Source: Panorpa germanica (taxonomy: Eukaryota > Arthropoda > Insecta > Mecoptera > Panorpidae). Taken from it: a stretch of DNA of 64,000 nt. The translations under genes were made by a program, and so were the position numbers. Below the pieces are notes generated by a model. The model ran no database searches, was not told the DNA's origin, and saw nothing but the letters and a program-made list of their open reading frames with translations. The stretch spans positions 19,618,207-19,682,206 of the forward strand of contig OY783208.1 of NCBI GenBank assembly GCA_963678705.1, given 5' to 3'. Below, in pieces: positions 33,046-42,282 of this stretch. Positions within the stretch are counted from its first letter, which is position 1; every line of letters begins with the position of its first letter.

Positions 33046-33945
33046 GGTTATTTTTTTAAAAAGATTAGTTTTAAGTTAAATTATATTTAGTTTTAAGAAA
33101 TAGAAATAAGTTATCTGTAATATAGGTTAAGATCTTTGATAATATTAGTTATATTATAAAAGTACTCTCGACACCAGATGTGACTTGTGGACCCCGAACT
33201 CTCAAAGCAGACACTCGCTAAAGTATATGCTTACGAGTCATCAAGGCGTTGTCTCATGAATACACGTACAACGTGTCGTGTGCAAAAGTGTTCTATAGAA
33301 AATGGCGAAAGAATAATACTAGTTGTATTTGGTTGCTATTTTGTGAATATAAAATCATAGTTAAATTAATTACTAGGTGTAATATAATTGATATTGTGAT
33401 TAGCGTAAACAATAGAGTTAGACAGCAAATTTAATGTTTAGTACTAAGGTGTATTTTCATTAAGAATATTGTGTTGTTAACTATGGACAATTGTACTGCG
33501 TATTACGGGTGTAACGCACAAACATTGAAAGAACTATATTGTATTTAATCTAGTGTATTTTGTTGTGAATGTAATTAAGATTAATTAACTTTATGTAGAT
33601 GTAATATTGTGACTTTGATAAGTGATTAAACTATTAATATCCAAATTATGTGTTTACTCGTTTTAAAAGAAACTATATTGTTGTATTGTACATTAACTTT
33701 AGGCTGATGTTAATTGTAACTTAATAATTGTTGAAATTACCTACAAATAAGGATCTCAACAGATGGTTAGAGATATAACCTACAAATTGTGAGCTATCAA
33801 CAGTGATTGAATAGTTCTAGGCTGCATAATAGAATCTCAACGGGTGGTTGTAAATTCTAACCTGCAAAGCGGAGTCTGTACCGGGATGGTAATAGATTCA
33901 AAAACTACTAATGTAGATAATTAAAAAAGTCTACATATATATATA
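33043..33945. other. Gene-free left flank of the Polinton
   Basis: No gene recognised. Related phrases with CTCAACAGATGG, TCAACAGTG and TCAACGGGTGG occur near 33756, 33800 and 33838, each beside a T/C-AACCTRCAAA phrase, suggesting a short degenerate tandem repeat. The last bases are TA-rich and contain the Polinton target. Confidence 0.45.
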
Positions 33946-34304
33946 AGTAGTATATAATACCAGAGTCCTGACTCAAACTCAGTTTTGATAGATTTGACAT
34001 CTAAAAATTTATCAAATTAGTATATTATAGAGAGGTTTTGAATTCAAACTCAGTTTTGATAGATTTGACATCTGAAAATTTATCAAATTATTATGTGTAA
34101 CAAAATATCAAATATTTTTTAAAAAATTGCAATATTTCTAACACAAATCTAAATTTGATATAAATTGCAATAATTGATAATATATATCAAAATATTGATA
34201 CATATTTAGACCTCTAAGGATTTATTAATAAGGGGGGTCTTCAAGACACCTCAATATTTTTTGTGTTCATAAAATACTGACTAATTTTTTTTCTATTAAA
34301 TGGA
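33946..34304 (+). repeat. Polinton left terminal inverted repeat
   Basis: 359 bp, starting AGTAGTATATAATACC. It matches the complement of 48292-48650 with few mismatches and ends inside the start codon region (ATGGA) of the first gene. It contains a 71-bp tandem pair (33973 and 34044 onward), each unit able to form a TTTGATA/TATCAAA hairpin, and a conserved GGGGGGTCTTCAAGACACC block near 34232. Polinton ends serve as protein-primed replication origins and integrase substrates; here they probably also hold the promoters of the outer genes. Confidence 0.93.
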
Positions 34305-37300
34305 TTATCAAAGAAACCAATTTCAAACTCAAACTATGATCCAATTAAAACAATATTGTAGAGATAATAAAATTCGAGGAGTATCTCAGTTAAGAAAAGC
34401 ACAATTAATTAATACAATAATGAGATATATTAATAATACTAGAACAGAAGAGTATATACCACCATTCCAAAATGTTGATATCCCATTTACAATAGAAAAA
34501 CCATATTTATCCCCATTTAGAAGTATCAAAGATGATGATGAAGATATATTCCCCAAACCAATAGATTTTGAAAGAAATTTAGAAAGGAAGAGATTGATTA
34601 AAGAATTAGAATTAAAACCACATAAAGCATTTAAAGGATTAATAAGTGATAAATATTTTGTTTCGAAAAATAATGAAGATCAATACACATTTTGAAGAAA
34701 TTGGAAAACCATTAACAAATTATATAAAATTTCAAATTGAAAAATATAAATATATAAAGTTTAAACTTTCTACTTTTATTGAGTATGTAGAATTAAATCA
34801 AGATGGAGAAGAAGTAAATACACACACAAATAAATTTAGTACTGATAATATAGAAGTTTCTAGTTATGTAAAAGATATTCATAAATTGGTTAAAATTATT
34901 GAAGATATAATTGATAATAAATTTGATCAATGGACTGAAAAGAACTTTAAATATAGATTTAAACAAGTAAAATATTCTGTTTTATTTCGAGATAAATTTC
35001 AACCAATAAAAGGTGGATCATATATTGATTTACCAAAATGGATAATAAATAAAAAATGTTGTGTAAATGTGGAAAATATTAGAACTAGACAATTTAAGTG
35101 TGAGAAAGAAGAAGATGAAAGATGTTTTGAATATGCTTTAGAAAGTATACTAAATCCAGTAGGTAAGAATAATTGTAGACCATCAAAATATAATATAACA
35201 AGATATGAGGAATTAGAAATGGATTATCCGATTGCTATATCTCAAGACATTATTGAAAAATATGAACAGTTTTTAAATATTTCAATTAATTTATATGAAT
35301 CAATAAAAATAGAAAATGCAGAAAGGGAGGAACAAATAATATTAGGCTATAGAAGTAAAAATATTTCTAATGATAAAACACATGTTAACTTATTAGTCCT
35401 TAGTGGTATTGAACAATTAAATGAAGAAGAATGGATAAGAATTTACCATTTTGTTGGTATAAAAAATTTAAGTAGTTTATTAAAAGGTAAAATTCATCAT
35501 AACAATAATCATCTTTATATTTGTAATAAATGTAGTAAGAGCTTTGAAACTGTTATACAATATAATACCCATGCAAAAATTTGTGGAATCTCAACTAGAA
35601 ATATAACTATGCCAGCTGAAAAAACATACAAATTATTTTATAAATCTAATGGAGCAGAAATATATCACCCTTATTTTACAACATTAGATTTTGAATGTAC
35701 ATTATCTAAAGATTTTCCCTCAGATAAAATAAATAATAAAAAAATTATTTCTAAACACATTCCAAATAGTTATTGTTTTACTACAAATGAAAAAACAATT
35801 TTGAGAAGAGAAAAAGACTCTAATATATTAATGAAAACATTTAATAACGATTTAACAGATTTGGCAAAAAATTATTACAAAATAAAGAAAATAAATGAAC
35901 CTATGAAATGGAATGAAGAAGATATAAAATTATTTGAATCACAAACAAATTGTCATATTTGTGGTAAAGATTTTGAAGGTCTTCCTTCTAATAAAGTTTG
36001 GGATCATGATCACATAACTGGTAAATTTAGAGGTGCCGCACATAAATCTTGTAATTTAAATTTAAAATTACCCAATTTTGTACCCATTGGAATACATAAT
36101 ATAAAATATGATTCAAAAATATTTATTGAATGGATTTTAAAATTGAGCAAAGAAGCTGAAAATATTAAAATACTTGCTGATACAACTGAAAATTATAAAT
36201 ATTTATCAAAACGAGTTTTGGTAAATGAATATGAAACAAAACAAGATTCAATATATTGCTCAAATTGTAAAATATCAAGAAAAGGTAAAAACCTTTTTGA
36301 AAAATGTAATAAATGTGAAGGTATAACAAAACTTGAAGTGTGTGGAGAAAATAAAATCAAATGTTTAAAATGTCAAAATATCTATAAAACTGCTAATCAA
36401 CTCTGCGAATCAGAAACAGAATCTCTTATAGATCTCTCCGAAGGAGAATCTCTTATAAAACTCTTTGAAGGAAAATCTCTTACAGAGCTCTTTGAAGGAG
36501 AATCTTAGAATGTAAAAATGATAATTGCACATATAAATGGGAAAAACTTAGAATAACACCAAAAGGAACAATAATACAAAGTTTTATGGAAATAAGATTT
36601 ATTGATACATTAGCATTTATGGGTGTTTCATTAGATAAAGCAATTAAAAATTTATTAAACATTAACTCTGGATATTGTTATAAATGTAAGAAACAACGAG
36701 AATTAAAAAATCCTATACTGCTTTGCAAGACTCCAGAGGGTATAATAGCATATGATGATTGTGAATATTGTAATACTAAAATTGAAAAAATATGCGATTA
36801 TAGTTCTTTTAAATATTTTAATGAAAGATATAAAAATTATTCATTAGAAGGAAAAGCTTTCTTATTACAAAAAGGAGTTTATCCATATGAATGGGTTGAT
36901 GATTATAAAAAGTTCGATGCATTAAATTTACCAGATATTAAAGAATTTTATTCCAATTTAAATTGTAAAACAATAACTGAAAAACAATATAAATTTGCCA
37001 AAGACTTTTGGAAACATTTTAATATTGATACTTTTGGTGAATATCATGATAGATATTTAAGATTAGATATTATATTATTATATGATGTATTTAATAATTT
37101 GAGAGATATGTGTTATAAGGAATTTCAATTAGATCCAGTTTATTTTATGAGTGCTCTACATTTAGCTAATTCAGCTTTATTAAAATATACCAAACAAACA
37201 TTAGAATTATATCAAGATCAAGAAATGTATGAATTTACTGAAAAAGGTATTCGCGGTGGAATTAGTATGATATCAAATAATTATGCTTTATCAAATAATT

Positions 37301-38694
37301 GTTATTTCTATGATGAAAAGCATGAGAAAGTTATAAAATTATCAAAAGAAAAAGCTGAAGAAAAGGGTATATATAATTCAAAAAAACATTTGAGTTATAT
37401 AATGTATTTAGATGCTAATAATTTATATGGTTGGGCAATGTCTCAAAAACTACCAATATCTAATCATGAATGGCTGTCAAAGGAAGCTATTCAAGATTTA
37501 AAAAAAAATATAATGAGTATCGATGATGAGGGGGACATAGGATATATATTAGATGTTAATTTAGGAATTCCAAAAGAATTACATGATAAATTTAATGATT
37601 ATGCATTAGCTCCCGAACACTATTCACCAAAATATGATGAATTATCAAAATATCAAAAACATATGATTGATATTGGATTAGGATCAAAACCATCAAAAGA
37701 GAATAAAAAATTAATGTGTACGTTATACAATAAAAAAAATTATATTATAGATTATAGAATATTAAAAGAATATATAAGACAAGGTGCTAAATTATTTAAT
37801 ATTAATAAAGGTATTAAAAATATACAAAAAGCATGGTTAAAATCATATATTGATAAAAATACTAAATTACGACAAAATGCTAAAAATGATTTTGAAAAAG
37901 ATTTCTTTAAATTAATGAATAATAGTGTATATGGAAAACAAATGGAAAACGTTAGAAATAGAATAAATGTAAAATTAATTAAATCTGAAGAAGCAATGCA
38001 AAAAATGATAAATTCAAGTCATTATCAAAATAGAAGTATATTAAATGAAGATACCGTCCTCATATATGGAAAAAAAGCTAGAGTTAAATTAAATAAGCCT
38101 ATATTTGGTGGATTTTCTATACTCGAATTATCAAAATTATTAATGTATAAATTTTATTATAACTATTTAAAACCTAAATATGGTGATAAAGTTAAACTAT
38201 TAAGCACTGATACAGATTCCTTTATTATACATGTTGAAACAGATGATTTTTATGAAGATATAAAAAATAATATCGAATATTTTGATACAAGTGATTATCC
38301 AGATGATCATCCTAATAATATACCTCAAAAAAATAAAAAAATTCCTGGATTATTTAAAGATGAATATAACGGTATTCCAATTAGAGAATATTGTGAATTA
38401 CGATCAAAAATGTATGCGTTTAGAACTGATAATCATGAGAAGAAAATATGTAAAGGAATTAAAAAAGTTAATATTATGAAAATGACATTTGATAAATATA
38501 AAGATTGTTTATTTAAACAAGAAAGAACAATTGAAACTAGTTATAGTATAAGATCATTTAAGCTACAATTATATACTATTCAAGAAGAAAAAATTGGATT
38601 AAGTCCTTATGATGATAAAAAATATTTAATTGATAATTTTAATAGACTATCATATGGTCATAAAAATATTGATGAATTTTTCTATAATAAATAA
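34300..38694 (+). pseudogene. pPolB: Protein-primed DNA polymerase B, two frameshifts
   Basis: The replicative polymerase of the Polinton. It starts at the TIR edge (ATG 34300) with a SAP-like helix pair (LKQYCRDNKIRGVSQLRKAQL). A frameshift near 34680-34695 leads to the second frame. That holds a C2H2-like finger (CNKCSKSFETVIQYNTH), exonuclease motif I (TLDFECTL), a Cys-His cluster (CHICGKDF, WDHDHITGKFRGAAH, CN) and exonuclease motif II (HNIKYDS). Three 27-bp repeats at 36419-36499 end this frame. The third frame has exonuclease motif III (FIDTLAFMGVSLDK) and the polymerase: motif A (YLDANNLYGWAM), motif B (KLMNNSVYG) and motif C (STDTDSF). All catalytic residues are visible. Total length is about 1,450 codons. 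No terminal protein was recognised as a separate gene. Confidence 0.94.
36419..36507 (+). repeat. 27-bp repeat array inside polB
   Basis: Three 27-bp units (36419-36445, 36446-36472, 36473-36499) and the start of a fourth. In frame they read ESLIDLSEG, ESLIKLFEG and KSLTELFEG. The array sits between the exonuclease zinc region and exonuclease motif III and ends at a TAG, after which polB coding continues one frame over. It is the same repeat family as elsewhere in the element. Confidence 0.88.
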
Positions 38695-38696
38695 AC

Positions 38697-38831
38697 GTCT
38701 CTCTTTCAAAGCTCTCTAATACAGATACTGCTTTGGAACGCTGCAGTGCAGATACTCTTTCAGAGCTTTGTAAAACAGAATCCCTTTCAAAGCTCTCCAA
38801 AATAGAATCTCTTTCAAAGCTCTCCAGAGAA
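38697..38831 (+). repeat. 27-bp repeat array after polB
   Basis: Five tandem 27-bp units starting at 38697, 38724, 38751, 38778 and 38805, beginning two bases after the polB stop. The last four read DTALERCSA, DTLSELCKT, ESLSKLSKI and ESLSKLSRE, running in frame into the following small ORF. Confidence 0.9.
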
Positions 38832-39101
38832 GAATTAATAAACAAATTGAATAACATTAATAATCTTTATAATAATTTCATAAATTTATTAGAGTTAGAA
38901 TTAAATATACCCTATCTCATTATGAATGCAAAAATGATAACATCAAAATATGGAGATAGAATAATTTTAACTCTTGAAAATAAGAAGAAATTGAGTTTAC
39001 CAGAAAAATATAATAAAATAATTGATAATCCAGATGATTTGAAATTATTGAAATTAATATACAAAGGTAAAACTGCTTTGCAGCGCTCCGAAGGAGAATA
39101 A
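38724..39101 (+). CDS. Small ORF of unknown function with repeat-derived ends
   Basis: The frame is open from the repeat array to the TAA at 39099-39101. The N-terminal part (about 36 residues) is encoded by 27-bp repeats and the last residues (TALQRSEGE) by another copy at 39071-39097. There is no ATG in frame before 38922, so the true start is uncertain. The non-repeat middle (IPYLIMNAKMITSKYGDRI, then KLSLPEKY and LKLIYKG) looks like a compact beta-rich domain. Similar small proteins occur beside polB in other Polintons, and a single-strand DNA-binding OB-like role is a guess only. Confidence 0.5.
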   Translation, partial: DTALERCSADTLSELCKTESLSKLSKIESLSKLSREELINKLNNINNLYNNFINLLELELNIPYLIMNAKMITSKYGDRIILTLENKKKLSLPEKYNKIIDNPDDLKLLKLIYKGKTALQRSEGE

Positions 39102-39169
39102 TATAAATGATAAATACGAAAAACATAACATTACTTTTAGTCAATAAAAAAAAATATTTTTTATAATAA

Positions 39170-39661
39170 ATGAATCTCTTTCAGAGCTCTCCAAAGGAGA
39201 TTATCTCCTCCAAAACATATATTGAAAAACGAATGTATGTATATAGAAAAAGTTATAATTATTATCAAAAAATTGATATTGGTTTAACAATAAGTAAAGT
39301 ATTATTTAGTGCATCAGGATTCTCCTTCGGAGCGCTGCCAAGTGGATTACCAGATTTAATTTTAATACCATTAGGAGCATTAAGTTTAGGTGGGGTAATA
39401 ATTGAAATTTTAGATAAAAAAATTCAAATAAAAGAAAAAATGTCTGAGTATAAAGTGGCCTATAAATTTTATAATCAAATGTTGCCACAAATAAAAGCAG
39501 ACATAATAAATGAAAATGATGTTTATATTAAAGAAGCAGAATTTATTGAAAACCTTAAATTTTTTCCATTGGATAAATATTTAAAGAAAGCAAATATAAA
39601 TGGAATACATGGATATCTCAGAACGAGTATATTGTGTAAAATGCAAAAAGAAAACAGATAA
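39170..39661 (+). CDS. Two-helix membrane protein of Polinton type
   Basis: 163 residues. Two hydrophobic segments at about residues 38-56 (GLTISKVLFSASGFSFGAL) and 60-82 (LPDLILIPLGALSLGGVIIEI) form a hairpin, followed by a charged, probably coiled-coil region (KIQIKEKMSEYKVAYKFYNQ). Comparable small membrane proteins are common in Polintons, role unknown. A 27-bp-type repeat supplies the first codons (39172-39200, MNLFQSSPKE), and a reverse copy (39320-39342) lies between the two hydrophobic segments. It starts at TAATAAATG and overlaps the next gene by 53 bases. Confidence 0.65.
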   Translation: MNLFQSSPKEIISSKTYIEKRMYVYRKSYNYYQKIDIGLTISKVLFSASGFSFGALPSGLPDLILIPLGALSLGGVIIEILDKKIQIKEKMSEYKVAYKFYNQMLPQIKADIINENDVYIKEAEFIENLKFFPLDKYLKKANINGIHGYLRTSILCKMQKENR

Positions 39662-39746
39662 TATTGATATTAAAACAATGAGAACAGAAAATACTAAATA
39701 CAGATTATCAGCAAAATGTAAAATTTGTAATAGTAATAAAAGTTAA
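39609..39746 (+). CDS. 45-residue zinc-ribbon protein
   Basis: ATG at 39609, TAA at 39744-39746. Two CxxC pairs (YCVKCKKKTD near the start, CKICN near the end) about 30 residues apart form a zinc ribbon. It resembles the very short zinc-ribbon proteins (DUF5679-like) common in large DNA viruses and Polinton relatives; function unknown. It overlaps the membrane protein gene in another frame, typical of compact viral genomes. Confidence 0.7.
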   Translation: MDISERVYCVKCKKKTDNIDIKTMRTENTKYRLSAKCKICNSNKS

Positions 39747-39756
39747 TTTATTAAGC

Positions 39757-40609
39757 ATCTCTTTCAGAGCCCTACAAAAAAAAAACTCTGAAGTTCTTTT
39801 AAAAGAAGCAATTGAATTACATAAACCAGTTATTAAAAAATTTAGACGAAGAAAAGTTATAGCACTTATAATAGATGATTTATGGGCTGCAGATTTAGTT
39901 ATAATGAGAAAATATGCTGATGATAATAATGGTTATAAATATATATTAAATGTTATTGATACTTTTTCAAAATTTGTTTGGTCTAAACCATTAAAATATA
40001 AAACAGGAAAATCAGTTGCTAAAGCTTTTGAATCATTATTACATAATAGAAAACAAAAATTATTACATGTTGATAAAGGTTTAGAATTTGTTAATTTGTT
40101 AAGATTTTATAAAAATTTTAGATAAATATAATATAAAAATGTATCACACTGAAAATGAAGAAAAATCTACAATTATTGAAAGATTTAATGGTACTTTGAA
40201 TCGTAAGATGAAACCCTATTTTACAGCAAATAATAATTTTAAATGGATAAATATATTAGATACTTTAATAAAAGAGTATAATTATAAAGATTATCATCGA
40301 ACTATCAAAATGAAACCCTTTGAAGTTAATAAAGATAACGAAAAATATATTTTGAATACTATATACTCTCCCAATAGGGATAGATTTAATGAAAATATCT
40401 CAAAATTCAAAATTGGTGATAAAGTTAGAATAACAAAATTCAAATCAACATTTTCAAATAAATATGAAACTAATTGGACAAATAAAATATTTAAAATTCA
40501 TAAAATTTTATATACCAATCCAATAACATATAAAATAAAAGATTTAAATGGTGAAGAAGTCATTGGTGGATTTTATAATAAAGAACTTCAAAAATGTAAG
40601 ATTTGCTAA
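39757..40609 (+). pseudogene. INT: Polinton integrase (RVE family), N-terminus lost, one frameshift
   Basis: Retroviral-type integrase that inserts the element. The core has the first catalytic D in IDDLWAADL (about 39875-39895), the second in LLHVDKGLEF (about 40072) and the catalytic E in IIERFNGTL (about 40180). A frameshift near 40095-40125, in an A/T-rich stretch, separates the second D from the E. The C-terminal part (FKIGDKVRI, GFYNKELQK) is the SH3/chromo-like domain usual in Polinton integrases. The HHCC zinc domain is missing: the readable part starts just before IELHKP, and a repeat-family fragment (39758-39780) lies exactly there with no in-frame ATG. The lesion may therefore have been caused by the repeat. 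Confidence 0.92.
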
Positions 40610-40644
40610 AGACTGCGAAGGCTTTCTTTTTTTATAAATAAATA

Positions 40645-41595
40645 ATGGGGAAATTTATTAAAATTATTGGAAACAAATTGAGATTTGAAAATCCAATTAA
40701 TCTTGATCCCCATAAAAAATATAAAATTGGAGTATCTGGTTTTAAATATGATTTAATTGATATAAATAATTTTACAAAGTTCAAATTTCCAAAATTTAGT
40801 ATAGATATTATTTGGGAAACTATATATGGATATTATTCATTAACATGTAATATAAATGCAAATATATATTCTATTAATGATTTAGAAACAAAAATTATAC
40901 AATATTTAACTCGTATGAGTTTTATAATAAAAACTAAAGAATTTAAAATTAATAATAATCAACATGTATTTGATTTTTCTAATAAAAATGCTGATGATTT
41001 TTTAAATTATATAACTTTTATACCAGAAGGAGAAATACCAAAAGGAAAAAGTTTTCATAGTACTCAAACATTTTTTGATCATGGTTCATTTGTAATGGAT
41101 GTTATTAATCAAAATAAAGTGAAAATTAATAGTCTAGTTAAATTAATATTTTCAAAGGAAATTAATAATATAATAGGATTTGGAAATAATAATATAATTG
41201 GAGTTGGAATTATTCCACAAAATAAAATTATAGAAGGTCCTCTTATATTACCTAAAGAAAGAAGAATTATTAATAATAAATTATATGAAATACATTGTAA
41301 TATTGTAGAATCAAGTCATTCAAATCATGATAATCATCCACATTCACATAAAGATGATAATTTACTTTATGTATTTAAATTGGATATTGCTAAAAGCAAC
41401 GCTCCGAATGGAGATACCTCTTCAACATTTATAAATCCTAATGAAATTATTTATATTGATATATCAGATCGAATTGATAAATTTCAAGAAATTATTTTAA
41501 ACATTTATGACTTAGAAGGAAATGAGTGTCAAATATTTAGTAGAATTATAACATACTTACATTTATGTTGTTTAATAAATGACTCTACAACGTAG
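40645..41595 (+). CDS. mCP: Minor capsid (penton-like) protein
   Basis: 316 residues, open throughout. The N-terminal pattern (NLDPHKKYKIGVSGFKYDL, then a beta-rich segment and NIYSINDLETKIIQYL) and the C-terminal end (IIYIDISDRIDKFQEI, NIYDLEGNE, ITYLHLCCL) match the predicted single jelly-roll minor capsid protein of Polintons, which would form the vertices. A repeat remnant at 41396-41418 adds an SNAPNGDTSS loop, the kind of surface loop that tolerates insertion. The gene overlaps the ATPase by 17 bases. Confidence 0.75.
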   Translation: MGKFIKIIGNKLRFENPINLDPHKKYKIGVSGFKYDLIDINNFTKFKFPKFSIDIIWETIYGYYSLTCNINANIYSINDLETKIIQYLTRMSFIIKTKEFKINNNQHVFDFSNKNADDFLNYITFIPEGEIPKGKSFHSTQTFFDHGSFVMDVINQNKVKINSLVKLIFSKEINNIIGFGNNNIIGVGIIPQNKIIEGPLILPKERRIINNKLYEIHCNIVESSHSNHDNHPHSHKDDNLLYVFKLDIAKSNAPNGDTSSTFINPNEIIYIDISDRIDKFQEIILNIYDLEGNECQIFSRIITYLHLCCLINDSTT

Positions 41596-42253
41596 ACCCG
41601 AAATAAAAAATTATATATTAGAAGAACATAAAAACTCAGAAAGAATATTTCCAAAACCATTAAGATGTTTATTATGTGGTCCATCAAATTGTGGTAAAAC
41701 ATGGTTATTATTTAATTTTCTTACACAACCTTTTATAGAATTTAAAGGTCTATATATTTATACAACAACATTAAATCAAAAAATATATAAAGCATTAGAA
41801 AGAATTTTTAGTGAGATAGATACAGTGGATTCGCATTTTAATAATTGTGAAAATATTATTCCTGTTGAAGATTGTATAACTGATAGTGTTGTTGTGTTTG
41901 ATGATTGTTTAGTAGAAGATCAAGATATGTTTAAAAAATATTTTTATAGTGGAAGACATAAAAAATTATCTTGTTTTTATCTTAGTCAAAGTTTTCTTGA
42001 AACAAATAAAAATTTGATTAGAAATAATTGTAATTTAATTATATTGTTTAAACAAGATTTATATAGTATTCAAGAGATTCATAAAACAATTGTCGGTGCT
42101 GATATGAATTTAAATAAATTTAAAGAGTTATGCAATAAATGTTGGAAAATAAAATATGGTTTCTTATGTATCAATCGTGAAAAAGATAACATTAATGAAC
42201 GTTATATGTTTAAAGACGTTGATGGATATATTAAAAGTGTCGATGCTCTTTGA
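41579..42253 (+). CDS. ATP: Genome-packaging ATPase (FtsK-HerA type)
   Basis: 224 residues, intact. Walker A GPSNCGKT at residues 34-41 and Walker B VVVFDD at 104-109, followed by the sensor-like FYLSQS. This is the A32-like packaging ATPase shared by Polintons, adintoviruses and many nucleocytoplasmic large DNA viruses; it pumps DNA into capsids. The start ATG at 41579 lies in a TTTAATAAATG context and overlaps the minor capsid gene. No lesions, and one of the best-preserved genes here. Confidence 0.94.
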   Translation: MTLQRRPEIKNYILEEHKNSERIFPKPLRCLLCGPSNCGKTWLLFNFLTQPFIEFKGLYIYTTTLNQKIYKALERIFSEIDTVDSHFNNCENIIPVEDCITDSVVVFDDCLVEDQDMFKKYFYSGRHKKLSCFYLSQSFLETNKNLIRNNCNLIILFKQDLYSIQEIHKTIVGADMNLNKFKELCNKCWKIKYGFLCINREKDNINERYMFKDVDGYIKSVDAL

Positions 42254-42282
42254 AAAGGAACGATGCATTATTTTATTAATAA

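Noticed and set aside
32891-33079. Open frame of alternating Ile and Tyr
   Set aside because: It is a translation of the TA microsatellite; no coding signal.
36480-36662. Minus-strand open frame in polB
   Set aside because: Shadow of the polymerase gene; no independent features.
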